A stretch of 64,000 nt of DNA from Erythroxylum novogranatense. Taxonomy: Eukaryota > Streptophyta > Magnoliopsida > Malpighiales > Erythroxylaceae. Made by a program: the position numbers and the translations under genes. The stretch's first letter is position 1. Every line of letters begins with the position of its first letter. The notes below the pieces were generated by a model. It was given only the letters and a program-made list of their open reading frames with translations, was not told where the DNA came from and made no database searches. Positions 25,300 through 38,429 of this stretch are shown piece by piece. The DNA lies in contig CM057228.1 of the NCBI GenBank assembly GCA_029891385.1, forward strand, positions 36,087,023-36,151,022. Direction: 5' to 3'.

Positions 25300-28200
25300 G
25301 GATTCCTCATATACGGGCTAAGTATGTGTAGGCAATTAATTAAGGAGGCATGGCTTTGTCCCCTAGTTTTCAAGCAATAAGCAAAGAGAACGCCCTCTAA
25401 ATCAAAAGATACCAAATGGACCACACACCAATAACGATAACTTTTGCTGTTGTACCCTTCTTTGTCAACGGAAAGAGAGCAGCAACTTTATTAACTTTGG
25501 ACATAAGATAGTCGATTAGAAAAATGATTAGAGTGGAGGTAAAGAAAGTCCAAATGTGCTGCAGTGTTAGAGCAAAGGATGCTAGATTTGGAAGACAATA
25601 ATAAAGTTGGGTTATGTCTAATCCTACTTGATTAGGGACAAAGAAAACGAACCTTAAGGATTGGAGGGGAATTTGGCCGGCAATATCAATCAGCATTCAC
25701 ATGTAAACTAAGCACAAATTGTTGTGTTTTAAAAATTGGGTTGGATGAGATTTCGGTATAAACTCCCTCCAATGGGAAAGCCTGCAAGCTTAGCTACTGG
25801 TTCCTGTTGGCTATCAATGGGAATCTACTCCACCCCCTATACTACATGGAGTGGCAATCCGACGAAGGCCTAGCCATGTACAATGAGTTTTCGTACTAGG
25901 TTAAACACCTCCTCCATCGTTGCATCCCTATTATTATATTCTCCAATATATATTATCTTTGGTTCCTTTGAAGATTCTTCAAGTTAGAAACTACTGTGTT
26001 TGTAGAATCTTCAGTTTCCTTTCTGGGGTCTTGGTCAATCAAAGAGAGCCCAATCGAGCATCCGACTTGACCCAGCAACAATGGATTTATTCACACCACT
26101 CCCGTATTGAAAACATTTCTTCCCTTTAGTATTATCCAAAGTTTGGAAACGTCTTTTCCTTTCAGTACATCTAAACGTTTGCAAATGTCATCATCTATTC
26201 TGGCGTTTTAGTTATATGTGTGCTATCTTGAATTATAATATTTGGGGAAGAAAACCTAATAGTTTTATCAGCAATGCTTTCTGAATCAACTAAACAGGCA
26301 CAAAAACGTATGATTGATTCCATTCTACAAGATTTTTAAATATGAAAGAATTGTGAATTCTTTTCAATTACATATTGCATGTGGGTGTGTTAGATGTAGT
26401 TTTATAATAATAAAGCTACATATTATCAAACTTTTTCGGACTTCAATTGAGTATTAATGACGATGGTATGAATCATTTTGTGATTTTATATAATTTATCT
26501 TAAACATATCAACTAAGGTTTATATATAATTTAAAAATTATTTAATACACATTTAAAAATAGTGACTATGAATTTACCAACAACAAATTTATATTTTGAA
26601 ACTAGAGTTTGGCATATTTATAGTCAAATCTTAACGTAAACTTTAGCTCTGAAAAAAGTGCGACGGGAGATCTTCCAAATATGTGAAGTAGAATGTATCA
26701 GATCAATCTCTTTACATGCTCGTTTATCTAACAAGAAAGTTGAAATTTTATTCCCAAGATAAATCACTTTCTTTGTTTCATGAATCAATTAATTATGACA
26801 ATTCCCCCTACCCAAAAATACCATTTTCATTATCGCAGCTTCGTAGTAGAATAAGGTAAAAGACCCATAAAGTAATAATTAAAACATTTTTTCAACGAGT
26901 GACTTGTGGAACAATATGTGGAACAATAACCTTACATGAGTGACTTGTGGAACAATATATCACCTCAATTTTGTTTTTAAAAATCTTGAACTCACATTAC
27001 GTTGGATATAGATTAAATGAGTAACATGAAATGAGTGATTTAATACTTCTAACAAAACCTTAAATGCATATCATATTCAATGTTTTCATCACATTTTATT
27101 AGAAAATTTTGGCCAGATTATTTATTTTTAATCACTTTATTTCCAATCATTATCTCGAAGATTAATTGGTTTGTGGTTAAACTCATTGAAAATTAGTAAA
27201 TTGATCTTAATTTTTTTCCTTAAATCTATCTATAGTATAAATATGTCATTTAAAATAACTTACGCTTAAATATGATAATTTACATTTTCATCAACTTTAA
27301 CCTCATTAAGTGTTAAAAAGGAATTTTCCCATAATTTAAGTATTTAAAAATTAATCTTTAATTCCTTAAAAATCTTCATAATTTTTAATGCTATTGTTAA
27401 AATTAATGCAAATATATTGACCAATTAAATGTTAGACGATTGAACTGATCTCTTAAAGTTTAATTAGTTCGTGTCTAATTTAAAAGATATAGTATTTAAT
27501 TAATCAATATATAATATTCATGTTAAGTATATTTTTATATGTAATGTTCATTTTACACATATTTTGTTGTTATTTAAAAAGTTAAAGCAAGAGATTTTTT
27601 TGAAAATTACAAACCATAAAAGATTTTTTTAAAAAATTACTTATCTTACAAGGATCCCTTTGCTTTTTATCGCCAAACTGATAAACCTAATGATAATGGT
27701 TGAATGAATGAAAAGAAAATCTGGTTCTTATACTTTCTTCCATGTTATAGGAGATCTTGCAGGGATTTGATGTACCCATCCATCGGCGTTGTCACGTTGT
27801 AACTCTCTTCCACAGTCATTGTCCCTCTGAGCAATTTAAGTGGAACCTCACGTGTAATGCCTGTCATACCCATTCGTGTGGACTGTGGAGATTATGAGAT
27901 ATTGGAAATTGCACACAAAAACATGACAAAAGCAAGTACATTTTTGTCACACGTGCGACCCAGACCTCGTGTCTCGTGGCTGACCATTTCTTTTGAGTAC
28001 TCCCAACGTCACTGTCCCGTCTATCGACGGATGATGTCAGCGAGCGAAAACTTGATGCTGCTCGTAGCCTTATCAAACTACACTTTGTATGTAGTTTGGT
28101 TACTGGGTAAATTAAACGGACGACATTTTATGTTTCTCCATTTACCGTTCTTCCCTTAATTTTTAATCACAGTTTCCTTTTTCATGCTGTGTTAGTTAAC

Positions 28201-31200
28201 CGGTTCAAGAACTCGTATTCTCGTTTTTTGTTGTATTAAGAAATACGGGAATTTTATAATTTATTTGATTAGAAGATTATATAGGGAGGCCGAGGACATC
28301 CGATGGACCCCAACAAAACCTTAATATCTAAGAAAATGCCAAAGAAGATGGACGTAGAATCTATCTGTACAGATTTTTGCACGACACAGAGAAGCCAGGA
28401 AGGAAAATATGAAACGCAAGGTGGATGACATAAAAGTCTAGCTACGTTTATAGAATTATTAGAATCGCATAATTTTTTAAAATTTATACTATTTGAGGAG
28501 AAGATTGGTGCTACTATATAGAATTAGATTATCATTCTCTGGATCTTATAATAATTTTCACTACATTAAATTAAGAGATGTGCAGACATTTTATATTCTA
28601 ACATTTATTTTCAAGTTATTTAATTTGTCCGCTGAATACTATCTTTAGAACCAATTGATAACGGCTAATTCATGCCCAAATCTAATATAAAAACATAAAT
28701 CCATTTTGAACCAACTAGTTTAGTGGAGAATCGATCTTTAATTCTGAAAGTTATGCAGGAGTTTAAATGCAACAGTTGAATTAAAACTGTTGGTTATGCA
28801 ATAATATAGAACGAAAACGATTCAGAGTTTTGATCTTGTTATGAAGATAAAAGAATTGAAACTTAATATTATGTTTAGAAACTACAAAACGAAGGAAAGA
28901 TCATACATAGAAGAAACAAGAATTGAGAATATAAGTGATTCTTTTGTGAGTATGTATATTTTGCAAACATAAAGAATTTGACTAGCTACGTACATGTTTT
29001 TTAATTAAATTTATATAGGACACGATATTTTAATTGATAAGGGATTGAGGTGCATGTTTAGAAACAATCTCTCTTAATCCATAGTAAAATTAATGATGAT
29101 TTTAACTATATATAATCAATCCTAAAATATTTGGCAAATGAAGAATATAAAGTTAATGAACCCAGAAAAACGTGGCGTGTATGTTGCAAAGCTAATGCAA
29201 TTATTAGAAAAGAAGGGGAAAGATAAAACAGAAAGTGCGATAATCAAACGAAATGAATTTGTTTTGGTCCCCTTTATACAGTGGAGTTAAATAGGATGTA
29301 AGATTTGATAAGATCGTGTGGTCCTTTAACAATCTTTAATAATAGGGGCACAATAATTTTTTTTTAAAAATGATTTAAATTGAATGTGGACCTTACCCCT
29401 AAACTGATATGAAGAAGTAAATTGTTAAAAAGGTCTGCAAATTCAATTAAACAGTAATTTGTTGCTAAACAAAATATTTAAAAAATGAAATTTTGTATTT
29501 ATATTTGTTTTTGTTGATCAACATTGGTTGAAAAAGAAACTCAATCAACCAGAAACAGAAATGAAGATAAGAGCATGATGAAAATAATTAGTCAAATGTA
29601 CAACAATATATCCTTTAATGACATCTTGATGTGGAATAATATTCATATATGAACGGCCTTCAGGTCTTGGTTAACTTCTGAAATTAGGTTTATTATTAAT
29701 GGAAAGCCTGTAGGATCTCTGGCTAATGTGAGTTTACAATATATTGTCGGCAGGGCAATGCCAATGGGAGTCTAGCTGCTGGTACCAAACCTAATGTGTA
29801 GTATATACTTTGTCCCTACCCATATGAAGGAAGTAATCCTCGTGGCCTAGGCTGAGGAAGTAACGGAGGTGGCCTAGCCTTTCCCATTTTCGATGACAAA
29901 CACCTTTCACTTATCACGTAAAGGCAGGCATCAAAGAGAGCACGGAACTGTACCAATTCGGCTTCTCATTCATTACCCGTTTGACAAATTTGCTTAACAC
30001 TTTTAATTAAAATGTCACGTAGGCAAAAAGCAGTCTTCCAGAATGACCAGAAAAAAGATGCTCCGATCTTCCCGCAGGAATGAAATCAAATGGTATTTTC
30101 GGTTTGTTATTATCATGTAGAGTCCACAGAGGAGTGCGGAGATAAGTATCATAGGAACGCTTGTTTTCTTAATAGGGGTTCGTTTTCATTGTGGTCGGAG
30201 CAATTTTGGTTTTTGTGGCGAACATTATTTCGTCAAGAGAATAGATTTTGTATCCAGGCAGACGTGGGTCATATGTAAACAACAAAAGGACATATTTCTT
30301 GAAATTTTTCTGTATTTATCCGGAGAATTAATGGTGCCTACTTTTTTGTAAATGAAATAATTAGAAAGGAGAACAGGGATGAGTTTACAAACTGTTTATG
30401 TTTCTAATCTGGGATTAGAAATCTGATATCTAGATCACTAACATGATAAACGTGTAGCTAATTAATAGTTGCACTTCCAATCGTATGGGCTACTTTTAAT
30501 AATGTCAATTAAAAATAAGGGTTGGATTCATCTAATCCACCAAGCATTAGCAGGGTTTTGTTGACACAGAAACTATCTTAATCCAATTCTTACTAAAGTT
30601 TGAGGACTGAGCCACTACACTAAACACTCTGTCTTAATCCCGCAGATCTGGTTTATATTATCTGTCTCAAAAGATCTAACCAACCTATAAGCCTATTAAG
30701 ATAAACGCCTGAAGAATGTTAGGATCATGGGGTTCATAATTAGTGGGTGTTTTAGATGTGGTTACTTGTGAGTTAAATTCCACAACCGCATGACACCATC
30801 GTCTCAATAAGTTGAGAAACTTACAGATTTTGGGAACAATTCTTGAATTATCTGAAATACAAAGATTCTTAATTTTAAATGAAATTTGTAGTTGTCTAAT
30901 AATACGCAATTTCATTCGGAGAGATAAAAGGAATTGAATCAATTTAAGCTTTACAAAGTATAATTCATGAGATAAAAATTTCATAATTCAATTAAGACTC
31001 TTGAAAAATTAATTAGAGATTGAAAATCACAAAATTAAATTATGTATACTTAATTATTATTGGATAAATCTAATTATACAGCAGAATAAAGACTATATTG
31101 GTATGAAATAATACAAGTATAGACCGAAATATTTAAGACAGATGTATAAAACTTTTATAATTTTACAGTACAATTACTAAATGTTGATTTATGTTATGTA

Positions 31201-32900
31201 CTTCAAATGAGATTAATTTAATATCCATTTTAAGTTACAAGAGATTTGTTTAGTCGTTACCTTTTAATTTAATAAACTTCTTATGCTTATGAGCATGTTT
31301 GGAGCGCTATAGGGAGCATGTGGATGAACATGCTCAAAATGCAAAATTAAGAGGCCTATATAATTGCCTCGTACACCTCTCATCATACGGATTCACGTGG
31401 CTGGTTGAAATGCATTATCTTTTTCATGGAAGCTTCATCCAAGCTGGATGATGGTAGATAAGCTTAATTTTCTGATAACATTTGAACTAATAATGACAAT
31501 AGAAGGGATGGGTTGGAGAGATTTTTGGGCAGAATCTTAATCGCTAGAAGACAATAATTAATTAAAAAAAAAAAGGAAACTTAACATTCCCCACTTACTT
31601 CTTTAATGGAGATGGAATGGAGCTGGACGTGGGAGTGGGACACATGGGCACATGCATTATGACATTCTATCTGCTTTAAACCTCAATTAGCACAAAGTAC
31701 CCTTTTGTTTGTTATTGTCCCCTTTTCTTAATTTTAATAGGATTCCATCAGTATCCAATTTGTTTACAAATTAATTATGAGTGATATGCCATTAAATCAA
31801 TCTTAGGCTCTCTCATACGACTTCTGGTAATTTACTGATCAAGATTGTACATAATTTCACAAGTTTTGTTTCAGCAGGACCGACCATTAGTCATTATAAA
31901 TCAAATTGAAACCTGCGAAAATAGATCAGCACTAATAACAGCATTTGAAAAGCATTATGGGGTGAACTTCCACGATTTGTGAATGCAGGAAGTGCCTTTA
32001 TTGTAATTAAACAGGGTGTGGACCAAGGGTACGTATGATGGTGATGAACAAGAAAAAAAATAATTAAAAAAAGTTAAAAAGAAGGAAAAAGGGTTTGGAA
32101 AGTGAGAGCATGTTCGGTGTTCCTCTGTATACTTGCTTTTGCCAATACGAATAATTCTTTAATTTCGTTCGAAATATAAAAATGGCTAGAATAAAAAATT
32201 AGTATTTTATATAATAAATGTTTTTTTTTTAATTTTTAGCTTAGTTTATGTATATTTAAGGACAAGTTAGTCAATTATGTGTTATCCTCTATTTTAACCA
32301 AAAGCAAACGATTTTAAGAAAACTTTCTCACAATCTTCAAATTAACTCAACTATGCTTAGATTTAACATTCTTTTTGGAAATTAGACTTAGCATTTGGAT
32401 GCTTGACGATATAGTTTGAGCTGTACAACTCTAACCCTATAAGAGGCACATTTATATTTGAATAAATTAAAATTTTGACTGAAAGTTATCTTTTCTTTTA
32501 GACTTTTATTTTAATGAAATAGAAGTACTATTATAACATGTGTTAAATTTTCTATTTTATGAGCATCTCAATAAAATTCAAAATGATTATATTTTTATGA
32601 AAATATTTTTCGTATAATTTAATAATGTGAAAATTTTAAGTAGATAAATATTTATATAATTTCTGTAATTATACATAATTTAATAGATTAAAATAATTTT
32701 TTAAAAATAATGATGTTGTAGGATGTAACTACTAAATACACTCTCTTTTCAAGAATCTATAAAATTATGTTTTTGCGAAATTTCTCTTTTAAACTTATAG
32801 TTATCGGAAAAAAGCAAATAAATAATAAAGAGAGAGATGAGAACAGATTGGCGTCAGATGTCAAAAATATCAGACATTTATTTCACCTTCAACAAGGTCC
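25300..32900. other. Long intergenic region upstream of the P450
   Basis: Strongly AT-rich, with no domain or RNA gene recognised. The patch 27,750-28,160 is less AT-rich than its surroundings and contains 'tcacacgtgcgac' (G-box core CACGTG). It has no supported reading frame, although short fortuitous frames occur on both strands. A further CACGTG lies at 31,394-31,399, about 1.7 kb upstream of the P450 start. Distal promoter or enhancer functions are possible but not shown. Confidence 0.4.
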
Positions 32901-32954
32901 CGTTGCGTTGCCCCAACCACACTTCCCTTGATAGATTTCTTATCAGATACCCCT

Positions 32955-32960
32955 CGTGTG
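32955..32960 (+). promoter_or_regulatory. CGTGTG motif, candidate BR-response element
   Basis: CGTGTG in 'ccctcgtgtgctctctc', about 90 bp upstream of the TATA box. CGTG(T/C)G is the known core bound by BZR1 when it represses brassinosteroid biosynthesis genes, including CPD. The hexamer is short and could occur by chance; the placement in this gene makes it plausible. Confidence 0.45.
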
Positions 32961-33046
32961 CTCTCTCTTCCCTCCATTAATGCACTTTCCTACTTCACTC
33001 TTCAAACCCACAACCCTCTTCTCTTTGTCCCTATGCTTCTACTTCT

Positions 33047-33057
33047 CTTTATATATA
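33047..33057 (+). promoter_or_regulatory. TATA box of the P450 gene
   Basis: ctctttatatatacac lies about 90 bp upstream of the initiator ATG, so transcription would begin around 33,080. A G-box CACGTG (33,086-33,091) would then fall in the early 5' leader. A tiny upstream ATG at 33,067 (three codons, then TAA) would probably lie before the transcription start. Confidence 0.6.
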
Positions 33058-33142
33058 CACTTGTACATGTATCCGTAAACATATACACGTGCATACAACC
33101 CTTTCTCACTCACCCCTCATCACACTTCCTTTAGATTTTCCC

Positions 33143-36100
33143 ATGGAAACTCTTGCTTATTTCCTTTTATCCTTTTGTTTGTCGGCGTTTATATATGTAT
33201 TCTATCGCCGTTCACGTTACCGGGGACTCAGGATACCGCCGGGAAGCCTTGGTCTGCCGTTGATCGGCGAGACTCTTCAGCTGATATCTGCTTACAAGAG
33301 CGAAAACCCTGAACCCTTCATGGACGAGAGGATTAAGCGTTTCGGCTTGGTTTTTACTTCCCACGTGTTGGGTGAACCCACCGTGTTTTCGGCTGATCCG
33401 GAGACCAACCGCTTCATCTTGCAAAATGAAGGCAGGTTGTTTGATTGTGACTACCCGAGCTCCATATCCAACTTGCTTGGAAAGCATTCGTTGTTGTTAA
33501 TGAAGGGTGCTCTTCACAAACGAATGCATTCTTTAACCATGAGTTTCGCTAACTATTCCATTATTAAGGACCATCTTTTGGTTCACATGGACCGACTCAT
33601 CCGGTTCAACCTGAACTCCTGGTCAGACCGGGTCTTCCTCTTGGACGAGGCCAAGAAGGTACTTCTATTTGCACCACTCACAGTCCCATATTTGAAGCTC
33701 TAGTCATGCTGAGTTAACTCGGAGGTGGCTCGTCCGAGTTACAAACTCATTACACCATGGAAATGGTGGTGGGTCTGACTCAGAATTCCACGCCGAGTGG
33801 GTGTGGCATTAATTAAATGATTTGATTAATGACCCTTTAATTAATTGTCGTTACTTGGTTTGATGGTGTCGGGTTGCTGTCATCTCTTTAGTCTCTTCCG
33901 TTAAACATGTGTGATCTTATTATGACAACTCACGTTGTAAGCTTTCTGTTGGGTTCTATTAAATGTTTTTAGGAGAACTTAACTAATGTAATTTTGTGTG
34001 TTTTTGCTTTTGGGGTTTGGTGGTGACCGGTGATGTTCTAAGCAGATAACGTTCGACTTAACAATGAAGCAGTTGATGAGCGTGGATCCAGGTGAATGGA
34101 CTGAGAGCTTAAGGAAGGAGTATATTCTTCTCATCGACGGATTTTTCACTGTTCCCTTCTTCTCCACCACCTATCGCCGTGCCATTAAAGTGAATAAGTC
34201 TAGCTCTTTCAGTCTCTGTTTATCGTTTCTCTTCACGTTTGTGTATGAATAAAAATTCTTTGACTTGATGGTTGTAGGCAAGAACTAAGGTGGCGGAGGC
34301 TTTGGGGTTGGTGGTGAGGGAAAGGAGAAAAGAAGGTGAAGTGGGAATGGGAAAGAAGGACATGTTAGCAGCGCTTTTGGGGGCGGAAGACGGCTTCTCC
34401 GACGACCAAATTGTTGACTTCTTCGTGGCTTTGCTTGTAGCCGGTTACGAGACTACATCTATTATTATGACTCTCGCCGTCAAGTTCTTAACCGAGAACC
34501 CACTAGCTTTAGCCCAGGTTAAGGTAAGAGTCGTTTTCTATCAATACATAACATATTATTATATAGACATATATAACTTCATTCGCTTAACTCGTTATTT
34601 TAATCTTCTATTTGGGTTGCTGGTGGATGGGTTTGGGAAAGAAAAAAGATGAGTGGTGGCCTGGTGGGGACTCAAATTCCTATGATTATCTTGGTTGGCC
34701 TCAATTTCTCTTGTAGGATTATGTATATTCTCAGCCATTCAGATTGGGTGGTGGGATAAAGAGTTCACTCAAAAAAGAAGATAGAATGATGATAAATACC
34801 ATTTGCAGCAAACGAACCAAAAGCCACACAAAACCCCCCCATGTTCTTTCTCCTTGATGCCTTAGTTTCTTTTAGGTGGAATGTGATATGTGTGGTCGGC
34901 TATAGCTGGATTTTAACTAATCAGTTGTTGTCCCAGACTACATGTAGTATAGTATTTTAACTAATCAGTTGTTGTCCCAGACTACATGTAGTATAGTATT
35001 TTAACTAATCAGTTGTTGTCCCGGACTACATGTAGTATACTATAATAGTAATCCTTTGCCTATGGCTATGGTTAGGGTTTGAACCTCGAAAAAATATTAC
35101 GTTAGATCTTTGTTTCAGTCTGATTTATAGGCTTAAGATATACGTATAATACAACTGATTATCTCCACTTTGATTTTTTCAAATCAAACCAATTATATTA
35201 TTTATGACTTGCTTCGTATCTTTTAACACTATTATTGTTAAGCTCATCTGATATTTATTTGGGATAATGACCTTCGTCTCTTCCTTAGGTCTAAAGTATT
35301 GATTGGGGGATTTTGGAAGGTAAAGGAAAAGGTCAAAGTAGAAAACAGCATTCGTTTTACTAACGGGACAAAATGATAGCTTCCCGAACTGCACGCCTTG
35401 TTATGCTGAGAATACTTCTCTTACTGTCTGAGTCCTCAGTCCCACCAAGTCACAGTCTTTTGACCAAATTGTCTTTCCCAAAATGACCCAAACACCCTTT
35501 CACCACCATGGCATGGGTTAACTTCCTCTCTCTCAGATAGTAGCGGTTTGTCCAAGTCCATTTCCGTGGGGCGGAAACGCTGTTGGGTGCTGATTTCCAG
35601 GAGCCCTATCTGACGGTGTAAATGTTAAAGCAACAGTGACATAAAAAAGTCTAGCAAATTTTGGCCGTGACCCTTTTGGGATTCCTAGGACCCAGATTGT
35701 TTTTCCTTTCAGCTTGATTCATTCAATGGTTAAACTGGCCACCGTTGGATCTGGCAGGACCATTTGTAGGGCTTGATGTTTAGGAGCATTTAATGGGCGG
35801 GCTGGAATTTTTTTTGTCTACTTTTGCTTTGGATCAGATTTTGCCCTGTAACCCTATGCTTGAGGCCCATAGGCCACCTTGGAAAGTTAATGAGGCTCTG
35901 TAAAACACTGCTCTAGCCTGCAAGAAGATAAAAAAGAGGTTTGTTTAGGGTCTCGGCATTGATGCTCATGTTTTGATGTGGCAGGAGGAGCACGATCAGA
36001 TTAGATTAAAGAAGGGTGAGAGTGAGGCTATTGAGTGGAGCGAGTACAAGTCAATGCACTTCACTCAGTGTGTAAGTGAGGCTCTCCCTCTCCCTAGCTA

Positions 36101-36813
36101 TTTTCTATGATGACGTTTCTTCTTTTGATCTTCACTATGATTTTCAGGTTATTAATGAGACTTTGCGAATGGCAAACATAATTGGTGGGATATTTAGACG
36201 AGCAATGACAGACATCAATATAAAAGGTAACGTCAAGTGGACAACTTACAGTGATCGATTTACGCAAGTCAACTAAAATATATCTTTTGCAATCAAAACA
36301 CCAATTAGGTTACACAATTCCTAAGGGATGGAAGGTTTTTGCATCATTCCGAGCCGTGCATCTGGACAACGACCATTTTAAGGACGCTCGAACTTTCAAT
36401 CCCTGGAGATGGCAGGTAAAATATAACTCTTCAAACACCCAAAAATCTACAGTCATATTCAATAAAAAAAGATTCCTGTCTCTGTGGCTGTGAAACAGAA
36501 CTCATCGGGAACATGTCCACCAAATGTGTTCACTCCATTTGGCGGAGGACCAAGGTTATGCCCAGGATATGAGCTTGCTAGAGTAGAGCTTTCCGTTTTC
36601 ATCCATTACGTAGTTACACATGTGAGGTAAAATGTCCAAATTATTCTTCCATAACAAAGAGGTCATATGATCATGAAGCTTACTTGGGCTTTGGATTTTG
36701 TTGACAGCTGGGTTCCTGCAGAAAAGGATAAGCTTATTTACTTCCCGACGACCAGGACGCTGAAGCGATACCCCATCATCGTTTGTCCGCGTAATCGTGC
36801 ACAAGACAACTAG
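33143..36813 (+). CDS. CYP90A1: Cytochrome P450 CYP90A1 (CPD), brassinosteroid biosynthesis
   Basis: Exons: 33143-33658, 34046-34189, 34278-34523, 35985-36071, 36148-36226, 36309-36415, 36499-36626 and 36708-36813. All introns are GT-AG and the join is open for 470 codons, close to the 472 aa I recall for Arabidopsis CPD. The start is the first ATG; the frame extends upstream only to a GTG. Seen: N-terminal membrane anchor (residues 4-20), basic RRSRYR, hinge PPGSLGLP (32-39), I-helix AGYETTS (275-281), ExxR ETLR (335-338), FNPWRW (387-392) and heme loop [10 protein letters not shown] with ligand Cys414 (codon 36,559-36,561). Known for the family: an ER P450 acting in C-3 oxidation (earlier described as C-23 hydroxylation) of brassinosteroid precursors. 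Intron 3 is unusually long (1.46 kb). The loop [11 protein letters not shown] looks about two residues shorter than usual. The gene appears functional. Confidence 0.95.
34910..35041 (+). repeat. Three tandem 44-bp repeats in P450 intron 3
   Basis: Units starting attttaactaatcagttgtt lie at 34,910, 34,954 and 34,998, exactly 44 bp apart and almost identical; the third has cccgg for cccag and a changed last base. High identity implies recent expansion. Confidence 0.95.
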
Positions 36814-36876
36814 AAAGTTAGAGCCAGCAAGAGAGAGTAGAGAAAAGCATGTAATCGTTCCTTATGTTGGACCAGA

Positions 36877-36882
36877 AATAAA
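36877..36882 (+). terminator. Polyadenylation signal of the P450 gene
   Basis: AATAAA 64 bp after the stop codon, in 'ccagaaataaaagagagg'. It is the first canonical signal downstream and a reasonable 3' end for the transcript. Confidence 0.6.
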
Positions 36883-36899
36883 AGAGAGGTAGGATTATG

Positions 36900-37602
36900 T
36901 AATATGGTGAGATCATTAGCATTGACAGTTAAAACCCCCCCAAAAAAAAGGAACGAAAAGGAGGAATCCGTGTCCATGGACCATGATCCTCCAACCTGGA
37001 ACCTTGCAACATGCATTTCCCCTCTCATATGGTGTCACTTACGGAAAGAGAGGTATAGACAAGTTCAAAAGGAGAGGCATTCTATTATCACATCTATTAA
37101 AGCAATTACCAAATCGCTTTACAATTAACCATAAGTCTCTTAAATATAAATTGATGAAAATCTAATGTTTTTCTTTAATTTATGTTTTCAATTTATATTT
37201 TAAATTTAATAAAAATTTAGTTATTTGAAATTTTAATTTCTGTCTATTTTAATTTTATAATTTTGAAAATCATAAAATAATTTTATTTTATGTTTTATGT
37301 CTGATTTATTATCAATCAAATACATATTGTTTAACGTTAATTATTAGTAAGAATAATTTAATTTAATATTATGTATTTAATTATTAATAAGAATTATGAA
37401 TAGTTTTATTTAGACAATTTTTTAAAATAATTTTAATTTTAAAACTATTAATAAATATTATTTAAATTTAAAATATTATATGAAAGTAAAATAAACTTAA
37501 TTTATAAAATTTAACTTTAAAATTTTATTTAATATATAATAATATTACACAATTATATTAATAACTAAATAATTTTTTATTTTATTTAAATTAAAAAATT
37601 CA
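36900..37602. other. AT-rich spacer between the P450 and the hAT nest
   Basis: From about 37,140 the sequence is almost pure A/T with short 'aataattttta' repeats. No coding or element boundary was recognised. It is the left flank of the hAT insertion. Confidence 0.5.
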
Positions 37603-38429
37603 TCCGTTTATTTAGTTAGTCAATTTTGTAAATTAATTAATTTTATAAATCAAATCAGTCAATTTTTATTTAATAATTTTTATTTAACTTTAAATAGAAT
37701 AATTTTTAATCATTTTTAATATTTTTAATTTTATTCAGTTATGACATTTTGATTGAATCCAATTCTAACTTCCAATCTAGATTTTAAAATATTGCTAATA
37801 AGCAGTTTTTATGATATCGTATCGTTTTGGACGGTATCAATCGGTACGTAACGTATCGGTCGAAAAACGGAATGATACGGGCTATCATCGGTACCGGTCT
37901 AAAATACCAGTCGATACCAGTTATTTTCGGTCGGCCATTATCGTAAACTTCCAGAAATTTAAGGACCAAATTGCAAATTTTTTAAATTTAACCCTAAAAA
38001 CCTTTTATTTAGTTAGCAAATTTCATAAATTAATCAATTTTATAAATCAAATAAGTCAATTTTTATTTAATAGTCTTTTTTATTTAACTTTAAATAGAAT
38101 AAAATTTTAATCATATTTTAATATTTTTAATTTTATTCAGTTATGACATTTTGATTGAATCTAGTTCTAACTTTCAATCTAGATTTTAAAATATTGCTAA
38201 TAAGCAATTTTTAGGATATCGTACCATTCTGGTCGGTACTGGCCGGTACGTAACGTATCGGTCGAAAAACGAAATGATATAGGCTGTCGTCAATACCAGT
38301 CTAAAATGCTGGTCGATATTGGTTATTTTCGGTAGGTACTGACAATACCGAGACATACCGGCCATTATCGTAAACTTCCAAAAATTCAAGGACCAAATTG
38401 CAAAATTTTTAAATTTAACCCTAAAAACC
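37603..38429 (+). repeat. Tandem duplication of the hAT left end with its flank
   Basis: Two copies, about 37,603-38,002 and 38,003-38,429. Each contains AT-rich flank ('attcagttatgacattttgattgaat...'), the target sequence attgctaataag, then the hAT terminus (CAGTTTTTATGATATCG and CAATTTTTAGGATATCG) and subterminal DNA ending 'aaatttaaccctaaaaacc'. The second copy has about 25 extra bases ('ggtactgacaataccgagacatacc'). Confidence 0.85.
37795..37802 (+). repeat. hAT target-site duplication, left copy
   Basis: CTAATAAG immediately before the hAT terminus. It is repeated at 38,197-38,204 (in the duplicated left end) and at 63,710-63,717 on the far side. Eight-base duplications are the hallmark of hAT insertion. 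Confidence 0.85.

Noticed and set aside
33089..33142. In-frame upstream extension of the P450 (18 extra codons)
   Set aside because: It begins with GTG, not ATG, and lies around the predicted transcription start; the ATG at 33,143 gives a normal membrane-anchor N-terminus.
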